NCBI GenBank assembly: GCA_021815525.1
Contig: JAKAGN010000068.1
Span: forward strand, 1 to 9,632
Direction of reading: 5' to 3'
Length of the DNA: 9,632 nt
Source: Deltaproteobacteria bacterium
GTDB taxonomy: Bacteria; Desulfobacterota; Desulfobacteria; Desulfobacterales; Desulfatibacillaceae
Shown in pieces: positions 1 to 6,184 of the stretch (positions within the stretch are counted from its first letter, which is position 1; each line of letters opens with the position of its first letter). The notes beneath the pieces were generated by a model. The model worked only from the letters and a program-made list of their open reading frames with translations. It had not been told where the DNA came from and searched no databases. The position numbers and the translations under genes are program-made.

Positions 1-755
1 GTCTAAATGCCCGTAATGAAGATGGGGAAACCCTGCTGCATCGCTCGGTCAGTTTCGACGAGCCCGAATTGACTGCGTTCTTTCTTAAACATGGCCTGAA
101 TCCCAACGCCAAGGATAACAGGAGGTGGACGCCGCTGCACGAGTGCTGCCACAACAACCGGAATCCCATACATGTACGTCTTCTTATCCAGGCCGGGGCT
201 GATGTGAATTCCCTGAACGACAGGCGTGAAACGCCTCTGCACTTAATTGCACCCCACGGTGGGGAAATTTTAAGGTTGCTCATACAGGCCGGTGCAAAAC
301 TCAACGCTCTGGATCGCGCAGGGCGCACCGCTTTGATGTATGCCGCAATGGATGGCAGCCCGGCTGACGTCAAGCTGCTTTTGGACGCGGGTGCCGATTC
401 CCGCTTGGGAGGGCCTTTGGAGTGTGCATTGCCCTATGCTTACAGGTCTAAACCAAGCCCGTCCTCAGATACGCTTGCAAAGGCCCGACTGCTTATACAA
501 TACGGAGCAGACCCAAACCAGCGCTTGGACCACAAAAGAACAGCGATTTTTGAAACCGTTTATGATGATCAGGTTGATATCTTCCGTTTTCTGGTAGAAA
601 ATGGAGCGAACTTATTCCTTAAGGACGATGAAGGACTGACTGTGTTCGACTGGGTCGCCCACTACAAGGCAAAAAAAATCGATCAATATATAAGAACTCT
701 GAAGTTGAAACGCCCAGCTCCAAAGCCCTGGCCGAATTGTGATTGTGGTAAGTGA
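1..755 (+). CDS. Ankyrin-repeat protein, 5' end missing
   Basis: The reading frame is open from base 3 to a TGA at 753-755, giving about 250 visible residues, so the true start lies left of the window; an in-frame TTG at 69 is not a credible start because the repeat pattern continues upstream of it. About seven ankyrin-like units of 31-38 residues can be read, with recurring TPLH or TALMYAA helices and the LLIQAGADVN-type turn (for example RLLIQAGADVN, KLLLDAGADSR, RLLIQYGADPN, FLVENGANLF). The last unit is degenerate, and the protein ends in a short tail with a C-D-C motif. Ankyrin arrays are protein-binding scaffolds; the partner cannot be inferred. No catalytic domain is visible in this part, but one could lie upstream. 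The DNA is more AT-rich than the genes to the right, which may mean separate acquisition. The gene converges on the next one with 20 bp between stops. Confidence 0.9.
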   Translation, partial: LNARNEDGETLLHRSVSFDEPELTAFFLKHGLNPNAKDNRRWTPLHECCHNNRNPIHVRLLIQAGADVNSLNDRRETPLHLIAPHGGEILRLLIQAGAKLNALDRAGRTALMYAAMDGSPADVKLLLDAGADSRLGGPLECALPYAYRSKPSPSSDTLAKARLLIQYGADPNQRLDHKRTAIFETVYDDQVDIFRFLVENGANLFLKDDEGLTVFDWVAHYKAKKIDQYIRTLKLKRPAPKPWPNCDCGK

Positions 756-775
756 TTATCCCGAAATATGGGCCG

Positions 776-1495
776 TCAGTCCCCCAAGGTCAGGGAGCCG
801 CCGCCTTCCAGCTTGTCGCCGCAGGTTTCCCGGTAGGCGCCGCCATCCTCCTTGAGCCAGATCATGCAGCCCTTCTTGCAGTCGCCATAGGTGAGCGACT
901 CCCTGAAAACATACTCTCCGTTGCTCCTGCCCTCGTAGATCAGGTCGCCTCCGCAGCCGAAACGGACGAAATGGATGGTTCCGGCCAAGGAGCCTATATC
1001 GAGCCGGACGATTCGTATTCTGGCCTTCCATGCATCGGCCTCACGAAGCTCCTTTTTCAGCCACGAAACATTGGCGGATGCGCCCTGGCCATTTTCGAGC
1101 GGGCCTCCGCCCGTCAGGCTTCCCGAGCACGTCTCCCTGTATTCGCTGCCGTCATCCTTGATCCAGACGTCGCAGCCCTTCCTGCATGATCCGTAGGTCA
1201 GGTTCTCTCTGAAAACATACCCGCCGTCCCTGCGGCCGTCATAGATCAAGTCTCCGCCGCAATCGAAACGCCCGAAATGGATCGTTCCAGACAATGATCC
1301 CATGCCAAGGCGCGTGATGGTTATGACCGCCTTCCAGTCATCCTTCTGCCGCAGCTCCGCGCCAAGCCACGGGGGGCCGCCAGCAGATGAAGCCTTGTCG
1401 ATGGAAGGCGCTTCCTTTGTAAACCCCGGCATCGAATGCACCACGAGAAAAATGGCGAGTACCAAAATGAAGAGACTTGGCAGTGCCCTGTTCAT
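776..1495 (-). CDS. Exported protein with two tandem Cys-rich repeat domains
   Basis: The product has 239 residues. ATG at 1495 is preceded by a good Shine-Dalgarno sequence (AGAGGGA, complement of 1501-1507, 5 nt spacing). Residues 1-25 form a signal peptide or N-terminal anchor: a short basic start, then a hydrophobic run (LFILVLAIFLVV), with no lipobox. Two copies of one domain follow at a 102-residue period (W43 onward and W145 onward). Each has the pattern WKA-I-I-RL-G-L-GTIHF-RF-CGGDLIY-G----YVFRE-LTYG-C-KGC--W-K-DG--YRETC. The four Cys per copy (79, 104, 108, 123 and 181, 206, 210, 225) could form two disulfides per domain after export, or bind metal. The beta-strand-rich pattern vaguely recalls small extracellular sensor-like domains, but I do not recognise the family. 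Function is unknown; location outside the cytoplasm is the main inference. Confidence 0.85.
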   Translation of the reverse strand: MNRALPSLFILVLAIFLVVHSMPGFTKEAPSIDKASSAGGPPWLGAELRQKDDWKAVITITRLGMGSLSGTIHFGRFDCGGDLIYDGRRDGGYVFRENLTYGSCRKGCDVWIKDDGSEYRETCSGSLTGGGPLENGQGASANVSWLKKELREADAWKARIRIVRLDIGSLAGTIHFVRFGCGGDLIYEGRSNGEYVFRESLTYGDCKKGCMIWLKEDGGAYRETCGDKLEGGGSLTLGD

Positions 1496-1659
1496 TGAAA
1501 TCCCTCTTAACCCTTTGGTATGATAGAGCGTCGTTCGACATCGGAAACATCAACATGTGCTCTATGGAGCGGCCGACCTTTTCCGGCGGGCGGCGGAAAG
1601 AGTTGGCGGCAACAGGCTGTAATTTATATTGACCTCAACTCCACGGCGGGGTCCGCGTC
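1496..1659. other. Divergent intergenic region with two inverted repeats
   Basis: This 164-bp gap separates two divergently transcribed genes and should hold promoters for both. Seen directly are ATAGAGC (1523-1529) facing GCTCTAT (1559-1565) across 29 bp, and TTTCCG (1580-1585) facing CGGAAA (1594-1599) across a GC-rich 8-base loop. Neither hairpin is followed by a T-run on either strand, so they do not look like terminators. They could be operator half-sites, or chance. For the leftward gene the best -10 I see is TATCAT (complement of 1519-1524), but no convincing -35 goes with it. Confidence 0.4.
1603..1630 (+). promoter_or_regulatory. Candidate sigma-70 promoter for the 143-aa gene
   Basis: TTGGCG (1603-1608) and TATATT (1625-1630) are separated by 16 bp, matching the sigma-70 consensus at 4 of 6 and 5 of 6 positions. 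Transcription would begin near 1637, leaving a short leader before ATG at 1660. The short AT-rich patch stands out in otherwise GC-rich DNA. Assignment rests on consensus match only. Confidence 0.45.
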
Positions 1660-2091
1660 ATGAGGAAAGCCACGATAACCTGGAGGCTGGGCTTCACGTC
1701 CGAGCCCGACAGGGAAAAAATCCGAGGCGTCTCATCGCTCCTGGCGCCCGTGGCCAGGGTGGAGAAGCCGACGGATTACGGCCGGCTCGTGCATGATTAC
1801 GGGCTCCACGACATCCTTTTCATCGAGCCTCAGGCGCTCCTCACGGCGGGCGAGCTGGCGCTCAATATCCTCACCAAGGCACACAGGTTAGCAAAAGGCT
1901 GGAGCATCCGGTGGCCTTTTTTTGCAGGGGCCTCCGAAAAGGGCCTCACGGAGGCGGAAATTCGGCGCTCCGCCATGCCGGAGTCCCTGGACGGCCTCAC
2001 GGGCGCCGTCAACTGCGCTTTTCCCTTTGTGGAAATTTCACTTCCCGATGTCGAGTCCGCCTCCTTCATCGTAAAGGTGGATCCCGTGTGA
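1660..2091 (+). CDS. Hypothetical protein, 143 aa
   Basis: I do not recognise this protein. The frame is open from ATG at 1660 to TGA at 2089-2091, with G/C-rich third codon positions like the neighbouring genes, which supports real coding. A weak G-rich stretch (GGCGGGG) lies upstream in place of a strong Shine-Dalgarno sequence, and a plausible promoter sits at 1603-1630. The sequence has no signal peptide or membrane segment and only one Cys. It starts with a likely beta strand (KATITWRLGFT) and ends with strand-like segments (FVEISL, SFIVKV), suggesting a small soluble alpha/beta protein. A W-S-I-R-W-P-F-F segment sits mid-protein. It converges on the acyl-CoA synthetase gene with 25 bp between stop codons. 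No functional link can be drawn from context. Confidence 0.7.
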   Translation: MRKATITWRLGFTSEPDREKIRGVSSLLAPVARVEKPTDYGRLVHDYGLHDILFIEPQALLTAGELALNILTKAHRLAKGWSIRWPFFAGASEKGLTEAEIRRSAMPESLDGLTGAVNCAFPFVEISLPDVESASFIVKVDPV

Positions 2092-2116
2092 CGCCGGCCG
2101 CAAATCCGCTGTCGCC

Positions 2117-4246
2117 TCAAGCTTTCTTGAGCATGATGCGGCTGTCGGCCACTGTGCAGCCAAGGCCTTCGGCGTAGACGATGACCGGGTTTAGGTCCAT
2201 CTCCACGATCTCGGGGTGGTCGCTCACCAGCTGGGACATCCTTAGGATGCAGTCCTTGATGGCCTCGATGTCGGCGGGCGGGTTTCCCCGCACGCCCTGG
2301 AGTATGCGGAAGCTCTTTATGGAGCGGATCATCTCCTCGGCCGAAAGCTCCCACATGGGGGCCAGGCGGAAGGTGACGTCCTTGATGGCCTCCACGAAGG
2401 TGCCGCCCAGGCCGAACATGCAAAGGGGCCCGAACTTGGGGTCCAGGTGCGCGCCCAGGATGACCTCGGTGCCGCCCTTGGCCATTTTTTCCATGAGGAC
2501 GCCGTCCACCCGGGCGTCGGGGGCGGCGCGTTTCACCGATGCGAGAATCTTCCTGTAAGCCTCGCGGGCCTGGTCCGGGGTTTCGATCTTGAGGATAACG
2601 CCCCCCACGTCGAACTTGTGGACCACGTCCCGGGAGGAAATCTTCATGGCCACGGGCGGCCCCACGAATGAGAGGGCCGCCTCCACCTCGTCCTCGCTCG
2701 TCACGAGACGGCTTTTCAAAAGCGGAAAGCCGTAGAGCCGCAGGATTTCGTTGGCCTCCTTTTCGGGAAGGTGAACGTTGTCGGCTGAGGCGAGCTTCTC
2801 CGCGATCAGGGCCGCCACGGCCTCCTTTTCCACCGAGTAGCTTACGCTCCGACGCTTCTGGCTGCGGCCCGGGGCGAGGCGCTCGGAGAAGCGCACCATG
2901 GAGGCGAAGGCGCGCACCGCTGCCTCCGGGAAGCTGTAGTTGGGGATGTTGTGCTCCACCAGATACTTGACGCCGGCGGACACGTCCACGATGCCCATGA
3001 AGGAGCACAGAACCGGCTTTTTGATGCCCTCCATCACCTTGGGGACGATCTGGGCGGTTTCCAGGACGTCGGTCATCTTCTGGGGCGTAAGGACAACGAT
3101 GGCGCCGTCCACGCCAGGGTCCATGAGGGTCGATTTCAAGGCCAGCTCGTAGCGGTGGTAATCGGCGTCTCCGATCACGTCCACGGGGTTGTGGATGTTG
3201 GCGGTGGGCGGCAGGTGCCCGGCCAGGGCCTCCTCGGTTTCGGCGCTGAAGCGGGAGAGCGTGAGCCCGTGGCGCACGGCGGCGTCGGTGGTCATTATGC
3301 CGGGCCCGCCGGCGTTGGTCACGATGGCGATGCGCCCGCCCTCCGGCAGCGGCATACGGGAGAAGGCCTCGGCGTAGTGGAACATCTCGTTGACGTCCTC
3401 CACCCGCTGGATGCCGCTCTGGAGGAAGATGGCGTCGTAGGCCGCGTCGCTTCCGGCGAGCGACCCGGTGTGGGAGGAGGCCGCCCGCGCGCCCTCCTCC
3501 GAGCGGCCGCTCTTGATGGCCAGTATCGGCTTCAAGTGCTTCCAGGTGACCTCGCTGGCCACCCTGGCGAAGCGGCGGCCGTCGGAGATGTCCTCCAGGT
3601 ACATGAGGATCACCGAGGTCTGGGGGTCCTCGGCCAGGTACTGGAGAAGCTCCACCTCGTTGACGTCCGCCTTGTTGCCGAAGCTGATGAACTTGGAAAA
3701 GCCGATGTCCCGGCCCTTGGCGAGGTCCAGGACCGCGGTGCACAAGGCTCCCGACTGGGAGATGAAGCCGATGTTGCCGGGTTTGGGCATGGTCTGGGCG
3801 AAGCTTGCGTTCATGGAGAAGGCGGGATCGGTGTTGATGACCCCCAGGCAGTTGGGGCCCACGAGCCGTATGCCGCGCTCGGAGGCCGCGGCCTTCACCT
3901 CGTTTTCAAGCTTTACGCCTTCGCCGCCCACCTCCTTGAAGCCCGCGGTGATCACCACCACGCCCTTCACGCCCTTGTCGGCCGCCTCGTGGATCACCTT
4001 GGCGACAAGAGGCGCGGGCACGATGATGACCGCCATGTCGATCTCGCCGGGGATCTCGGTGATGCTGGGATAGGCTCGGTTGCACACCACCGACTTCGCG
4101 CGCGGGTTGACGGGGTACAGCACCCCCGAAAAGCCGCCCTCGATGATGTTGGTGACCACGGCCCGGCCCACGCTGCCCCTGCGGTCCGTTGCTCCCACCA
4201 CCGCTATGGAACGCGGCTCCATTATGGCCTTGATGCTTTCAGGCAT
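2117..4246 (-). CDS. Acyl-CoA synthetase (NDP-forming), fused alpha-beta type
   Basis: The product (709 residues) belongs to the ADP-forming acetate/acyl-CoA ligase family: acyl-CoA + ADP + Pi = acid + CoA + ATP, a substrate-level phosphorylation route in the cytoplasm of many anaerobes, reversible for acid activation. Residues 1-135 are the CoA-binding Rossmann domain (SIAVVGAT near the start, GPNCLG at 130-135). Residues about 150-300 are a succinyl-CoA-ligase-like domain with FISQSGAL and SSHTGSLAG, whose His259 fits the phosphorylated histidine. Residues about 470-709 are an ATP-grasp domain with MKISS, the second conserved His (His543 in VVHKFDVGGV), FGLGGTFVE and EMDLNPV. No GNAT domain is fused, so it is not a Pat-type protein acetyltransferase. 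Acyl specificity cannot be read. The Shine-Dalgarno GAGGAGG sits 4 nt before the ATG and directly abuts a palindromic repeat. Confidence 0.95.
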   Translation of the reverse strand: MPESIKAIMEPRSIAVVGATDRRGSVGRAVVTNIIEGGFSGVLYPVNPRAKSVVCNRAYPSITEIPGEIDMAVIIVPAPLVAKVIHEAADKGVKGVVVITAGFKEVGGEGVKLENEVKAAASERGIRLVGPNCLGVINTDPAFSMNASFAQTMPKPGNIGFISQSGALCTAVLDLAKGRDIGFSKFISFGNKADVNEVELLQYLAEDPQTSVILMYLEDISDGRRFARVASEVTWKHLKPILAIKSGRSEEGARAASSHTGSLAGSDAAYDAIFLQSGIQRVEDVNEMFHYAEAFSRMPLPEGGRIAIVTNAGGPGIMTTDAAVRHGLTLSRFSAETEEALAGHLPPTANIHNPVDVIGDADYHRYELALKSTLMDPGVDGAIVVLTPQKMTDVLETAQIVPKVMEGIKKPVLCSFMGIVDVSAGVKYLVEHNIPNYSFPEAAVRAFASMVRFSERLAPGRSQKRRSVSYSVEKEAVAALIAEKLASADNVHLPEKEANEILRLYGFPLLKSRLVTSEDEVEAALSFVGPPVAMKISSRDVVHKFDVGGVILKIETPDQAREAYRKILASVKRAAPDARVDGVLMEKMAKGGTEVILGAHLDPKFGPLCMFGLGGTFVEAIKDVTFRLAPMWELSAEEMIRSIKSFRILQGVRGNPPADIEAIKDCILRMSQLVSDHPEIVEMDLNPVIVYAEGLGCTVADSRIMLKKA

Positions 4247-4250
4247 GAAT

Positions 4251-4257
4251 CCTCCTC
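4251..4257 (-). promoter_or_regulatory. Shine-Dalgarno of acyl-CoA synthetase gene
   Basis: GAGGAGG on the minus strand lies 4 nt upstream of ATG at 4246 and fixes that start. The palindromic repeat begins at the very next base (4258), so any folding of the repeat in the transcript could affect ribosome access. Confidence 0.8.
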
Positions 4258-4382
4258 AAAGGCCGCCCAAAAACGCGAACTGCTTCGTTGCGCTTCAAAG
4301 CGAAGCGCGGTCACGTACGAAAAGTACGCTCCCTTGTTCGCTTTTCGCGCGCCTTGCATTTCATCGTTTTTAGTCGGCCTTT
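4258..4382 (+). repeat. Palindromic intergenic repeat, copy A
   Basis: This 125-bp element matches the reverse complement of 6062-6184. Its ends are inverted repeats, AAAGGCCGCCCAAAAACG (4258-4275) and CGTTTTTAGTCGGCCTTT (4365-4382), pairing at 16 of 18 positions. Inside are a perfect 7-bp hairpin (GCGCTTC, 4290-4296, with GAAGCGC, 4302-4308) and a 5-bp hairpin (CGTAC, 4314-4318, with GTACG, 4324-4328). The core 4308-4334 is identical in both copies. There is no transposase and no obvious target-site duplication, so it resembles a non-autonomous dispersed palindrome (MITE- or REP-like). It lies in the gap upstream of the synthetase gene. Confidence 0.85.
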
Positions 4383-4446
4383 TGATCCTGCTTTTTTACA
4401 ATGAGTTTCAAGCGAAAATCCGTCCTATTGTCATGTCCGGTTGCGA

Positions 4447-5439
4447 TTACGCAGGGCCGCCGTGCTTCTTCGGCCTGCCCGTAAGGATGAGCCGGAGGGT
4501 GTAGAGCACCTCCATCCAGGAGCCGGAAAGCTCGTGGAGATTTTTGGCGAGCCTCGCCCAGGTTTTTCCCTTGCGCGCCATGCCCGGGGCCTGGCGGAAG
4601 GACACGTGGGCCTGCCGGTAGGCCGCGCGGTTGCGTGAAAGGTCCCGGACCACCCGCTGGAAGTTGCCCCGGAAGTCCTCGTCCGGGCGCGTGACCGGGT
4701 CGCCGTCCGAGAGCGGCTCCCTACCGGGCTTCTCCGCCGGACTTCCGGGCCGGGAAGGGCCTACGAGGACAAGCCCCATCAGGCTTCCCGTGCCCACGCT
4801 GTCGGGCCCGCAGGTGCCGCCTATGGGGAACACGTCCCAGCCGGCCCGGGCCCCCATCGAGAAGGCATCCATGCCGCAAGATTCCATCGAGGGCGCGGAA
4901 AGGCCTGGGTGGCGGCACTTGCCGGTGGCCATGTGGCGGCAGTTGGGCTGGAAATGGCACAGGGCGTCCCGGCAGTTGCCGGCCGCGAAAACGCCGTCTG
5001 CGGCGTAACCCATGCGGCGCGCGGTTTTCTGGAGGAGCCGCACTATGGAGAAGGTAAGCATGTAGTGGGCCCCGAGGTTCATGAGGTTCCCCGCGGGGTC
5101 CATCACTCCCTTGGCTATGTCGGCCCCTAAGCCCTTGGCCGCGATGATGGAGGGCGGCACCTTGACCCGGAAAAAAACCGCCCAGGCGTGGGAGGCCACC
5201 TTGCCGCGAATTTCTTCGAGGCTATAACCGTTCGGTGGGCAATGGCTGCACCCGCCCGACATGTAGCACTTGGGGATCATGCACTTGAAGCGCACCCTGG
5301 GGTCCAGGATGACCCGGGAGGTTTCCATGACCGTGACGTTATCGGCACCCCACTTGCGGGCGAGGTACTGGAGCTCGTCCAGGTCCGTGGGCATGACCCG
5401 CTCCCTGTAGAGAATTGCGTCTCTGCGCCTCTTCATCAT
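4447..5439 (-). CDS. DUF2284-family Cys-rich predicted metal-binding protein
   Basis: The product has 330 residues from ATG 5439, chosen because AGAGGTG sits 6 nt upstream; ATG 5394 with GGGAG at 6 nt is a real alternative that removes 15 residues. It shows the hallmarks of the DUF2284 predicted metal-binding family. There are two Cys clusters: C53-x4-C58-x5-C64-x2-C67 followed by PP, and C156-x4-C161-x5-C167-x7-C175 within FAAGNCRDALC. Then come the motif HPGLSAPSMESCGMDAF and a GGTCGPD segment. Family function is unknown; iron-sulfur cluster binding is plausible from the Cys spacing but is inference. After about residue 228 comes a basic tail of roughly 100 residues beyond the conserved core. 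The gene lies 49 bp downstream of the hemerythrin gene and shares motifs with the protein at 6184-6843. Confidence 0.88.
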   Translation of the reverse strand: MMKRRRDAILYRERVMPTDLDELQYLARKWGADNVTVMETSRVILDPRVRFKCMIPKCYMSGGCSHCPPNGYSLEEIRGKVASHAWAVFFRVKVPPSIIAAKGLGADIAKGVMDPAGNLMNLGAHYMLTFSIVRLLQKTARRMGYAADGVFAAGNCRDALCHFQPNCRHMATGKCRHPGLSAPSMESCGMDAFSMGARAGWDVFPIGGTCGPDSVGTGSLMGLVLVGPSRPGSPAEKPGREPLSDGDPVTRPDEDFRGNFQRVVRDLSRNRAAYRQAHVSFRQAPGMARKGKTWARLAKNLHELSGSWMEVLYTLRLILTGRPKKHGGPA

Positions 5440-5445
5440 GCAATT

Positions 5446-5452
5446 CACCTCT
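5446..5452 (-). promoter_or_regulatory. Shine-Dalgarno of DUF2284 gene
   Basis: AGAGGTG on the minus strand lies 6 nt before ATG 5439. An in-frame GTG at 5448 lies inside this motif and so is unlikely to be the start. A second, weaker motif (GGGAG at 5401-5405) would serve ATG 5394. Confidence 0.55.
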
Positions 5453-5488
5453 GTAAACCGCGTTCGCCCATCGTGACTCCCCGCTTTC

Positions 5489-6022
5489 TCATTCCTTCAA
5501 GCCGGCCACCACGGACTCGTACTTTTCGTGGATCATCCTTTGGTCGAACTCGAAGAAATCCCGAAGCAGCCGGTCCAGTTCCTCCTGGGAGAAGAGCTTT
5601 TCCGTTGAGGGGAAAAAGACCTTGTCCTCTTTTTTTATGTGCTCGGGATAGAACTTCGCCAGAGTTTCGAGCTGTTGCACGATTACCGCCACGGCCTCGC
5701 CGTTTCCGGCCAGGTAATCGTCCTTGGCCGCCACCAGGGCCTTCACGATGTTGCGACCGAACACGTGCTCGTCGAGAAGCTCCCGCATGATGGCCCGGTC
5801 TGTTTCGGACATGGGCTTTTCGGCGAGGAGCTTGAACAGGATGTCCTCCTCCTTGCCGTGATGGGTGCGGTCGGCGTAGGTACGCACGAAATCCACCACC
5901 GTGTCGATGAAGACCGGATCGGCTTTTCCGCTTTCGCGCATGGCGGCGATCTTCACCTGCACGATCTTAAGCATCCGCTCGATCAGCCTGTGCTCGATCA
6001 TCAAGGGGCCTCTGGGCTTCAT
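5489..6022 (-). CDS. Hemerythrin/HHE cation-binding domain protein
   Basis: The product has 177 residues and forms a four-helix-bundle hemerythrin-like domain expected to hold a non-heme di-iron centre. Candidate ligands appear in family order: His11 (IEHRLIE), His54/His55 with Glu58/Glu59 (THHGKEEDILF), His86 (DEHVFGR) and His128 with Asp133 (YPEHIKKEDKVFF). Such proteins bind or sense O2, NO or iron in the cytoplasm; the ligand here is unknown. ATG 6022 has an ideal Shine-Dalgarno (AAGGAGG, 5 nt away). The frame stays open upstream to 6244, but that extension would run through a palindromic repeat and into the neighbouring gene, so it is rejected. The gene sits between two DUF2284-type genes on the same strand, suggesting shared redox or metal-related work, which is inference from context only. 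Confidence 0.92.
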   Translation of the reverse strand: MKPRGPLMIEHRLIERMLKIVQVKIAAMRESGKADPVFIDTVVDFVRTYADRTHHGKEEDILFKLLAEKPMSETDRAIMRELLDEHVFGRNIVKALVAAKDDYLAGNGEAVAVIVQQLETLAKFYPEHIKKEDKVFFPSTEKLFSQEELDRLLRDFFEFDQRMIHEKYESVVAGLKE

Positions 6023-6027
6023 CGGAA

Positions 6028-6034
6028 CCTCCTT
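6028..6034 (-). promoter_or_regulatory. Shine-Dalgarno of hemerythrin gene
   Basis: AAGGAGG on the minus strand lies 5 nt before ATG 6022. It decides the start against an in-frame ATG at 6244 that has the repeat between it and the conserved domain. Confidence 0.85.
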
Positions 6035-6061
6035 ATTTAGTTTTTGAAACATAGCCCATCG

Positions 6062-6184
6062 AAAGGGCGTCGAAAACGATGAGCCGCAAGGCGCGCGAAA
6101 AACGAACGAGGGAGCGTACTTTTCGTACGTGACCGACGTTCGGTTTGAGCAGCAACGCCGCGGATCGCGTTTTCGGCGCCCTTT
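6062..6184 (-). repeat. Palindromic intergenic repeat, copy B
   Basis: This 123-bp element is the inverted partner of 4258-4382. Its ends on the + strand, AAAGGGCGTCGAAAACG (6062-6078) and CGTTTTCGGCGCCCTTT (6168-6184), pair at 16 of 17 positions. The 27-bp core (6109-6135) is identical to copy A, including the CGTAC/GTACG hairpin with a 5-base loop (6115-6129). Over the 63 bp from the core to the inner edge of one arm, I count 5 mismatches to copy A. It begins at the stop codon of the DUF2284-like gene and ends about 28 bp before the hemerythrin Shine-Dalgarno sequence, filling the gap between the two genes. Confidence 0.85.

Noticed and set aside
2116..2131. CTCAAG/CTTGAG palindrome at the end of the synthetase gene as a terminator
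   Set aside because: It has only 6 bp arms around a 4-base loop, is not GC-rich, overlaps the stop codon and has no following T-run on either strand.
1830..3743. 637-residue open frame on the minus strand within the synthetase gene
   Set aside because: It overlaps the synthetase gene in another frame, is an Arg/Gly/Pro-rich low-complexity translation typical of off-frame reading of GC-rich DNA, and has no domain.
4383..4446. Promoter for the synthetase gene in the AT-rich stretch beside repeat copy A
   Set aside because: Minus-strand candidates such as TTGAAA and TAAAAA are present but not at a usable 16-18 bp spacing.
2951..4504. 517-residue open frame on the + strand antisense to the synthetase gene
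   Set aside because: It is antisense to a clearly conserved enzyme, His/Gly/Ala/Val-rich, and runs through a non-coding repeat; a shadow frame.
6023..6061. Promoter between repeat copy B and the hemerythrin gene
   Set aside because: TATGTT and TAAATA resemble -10 boxes, but no acceptable -35 lies at the right distance.
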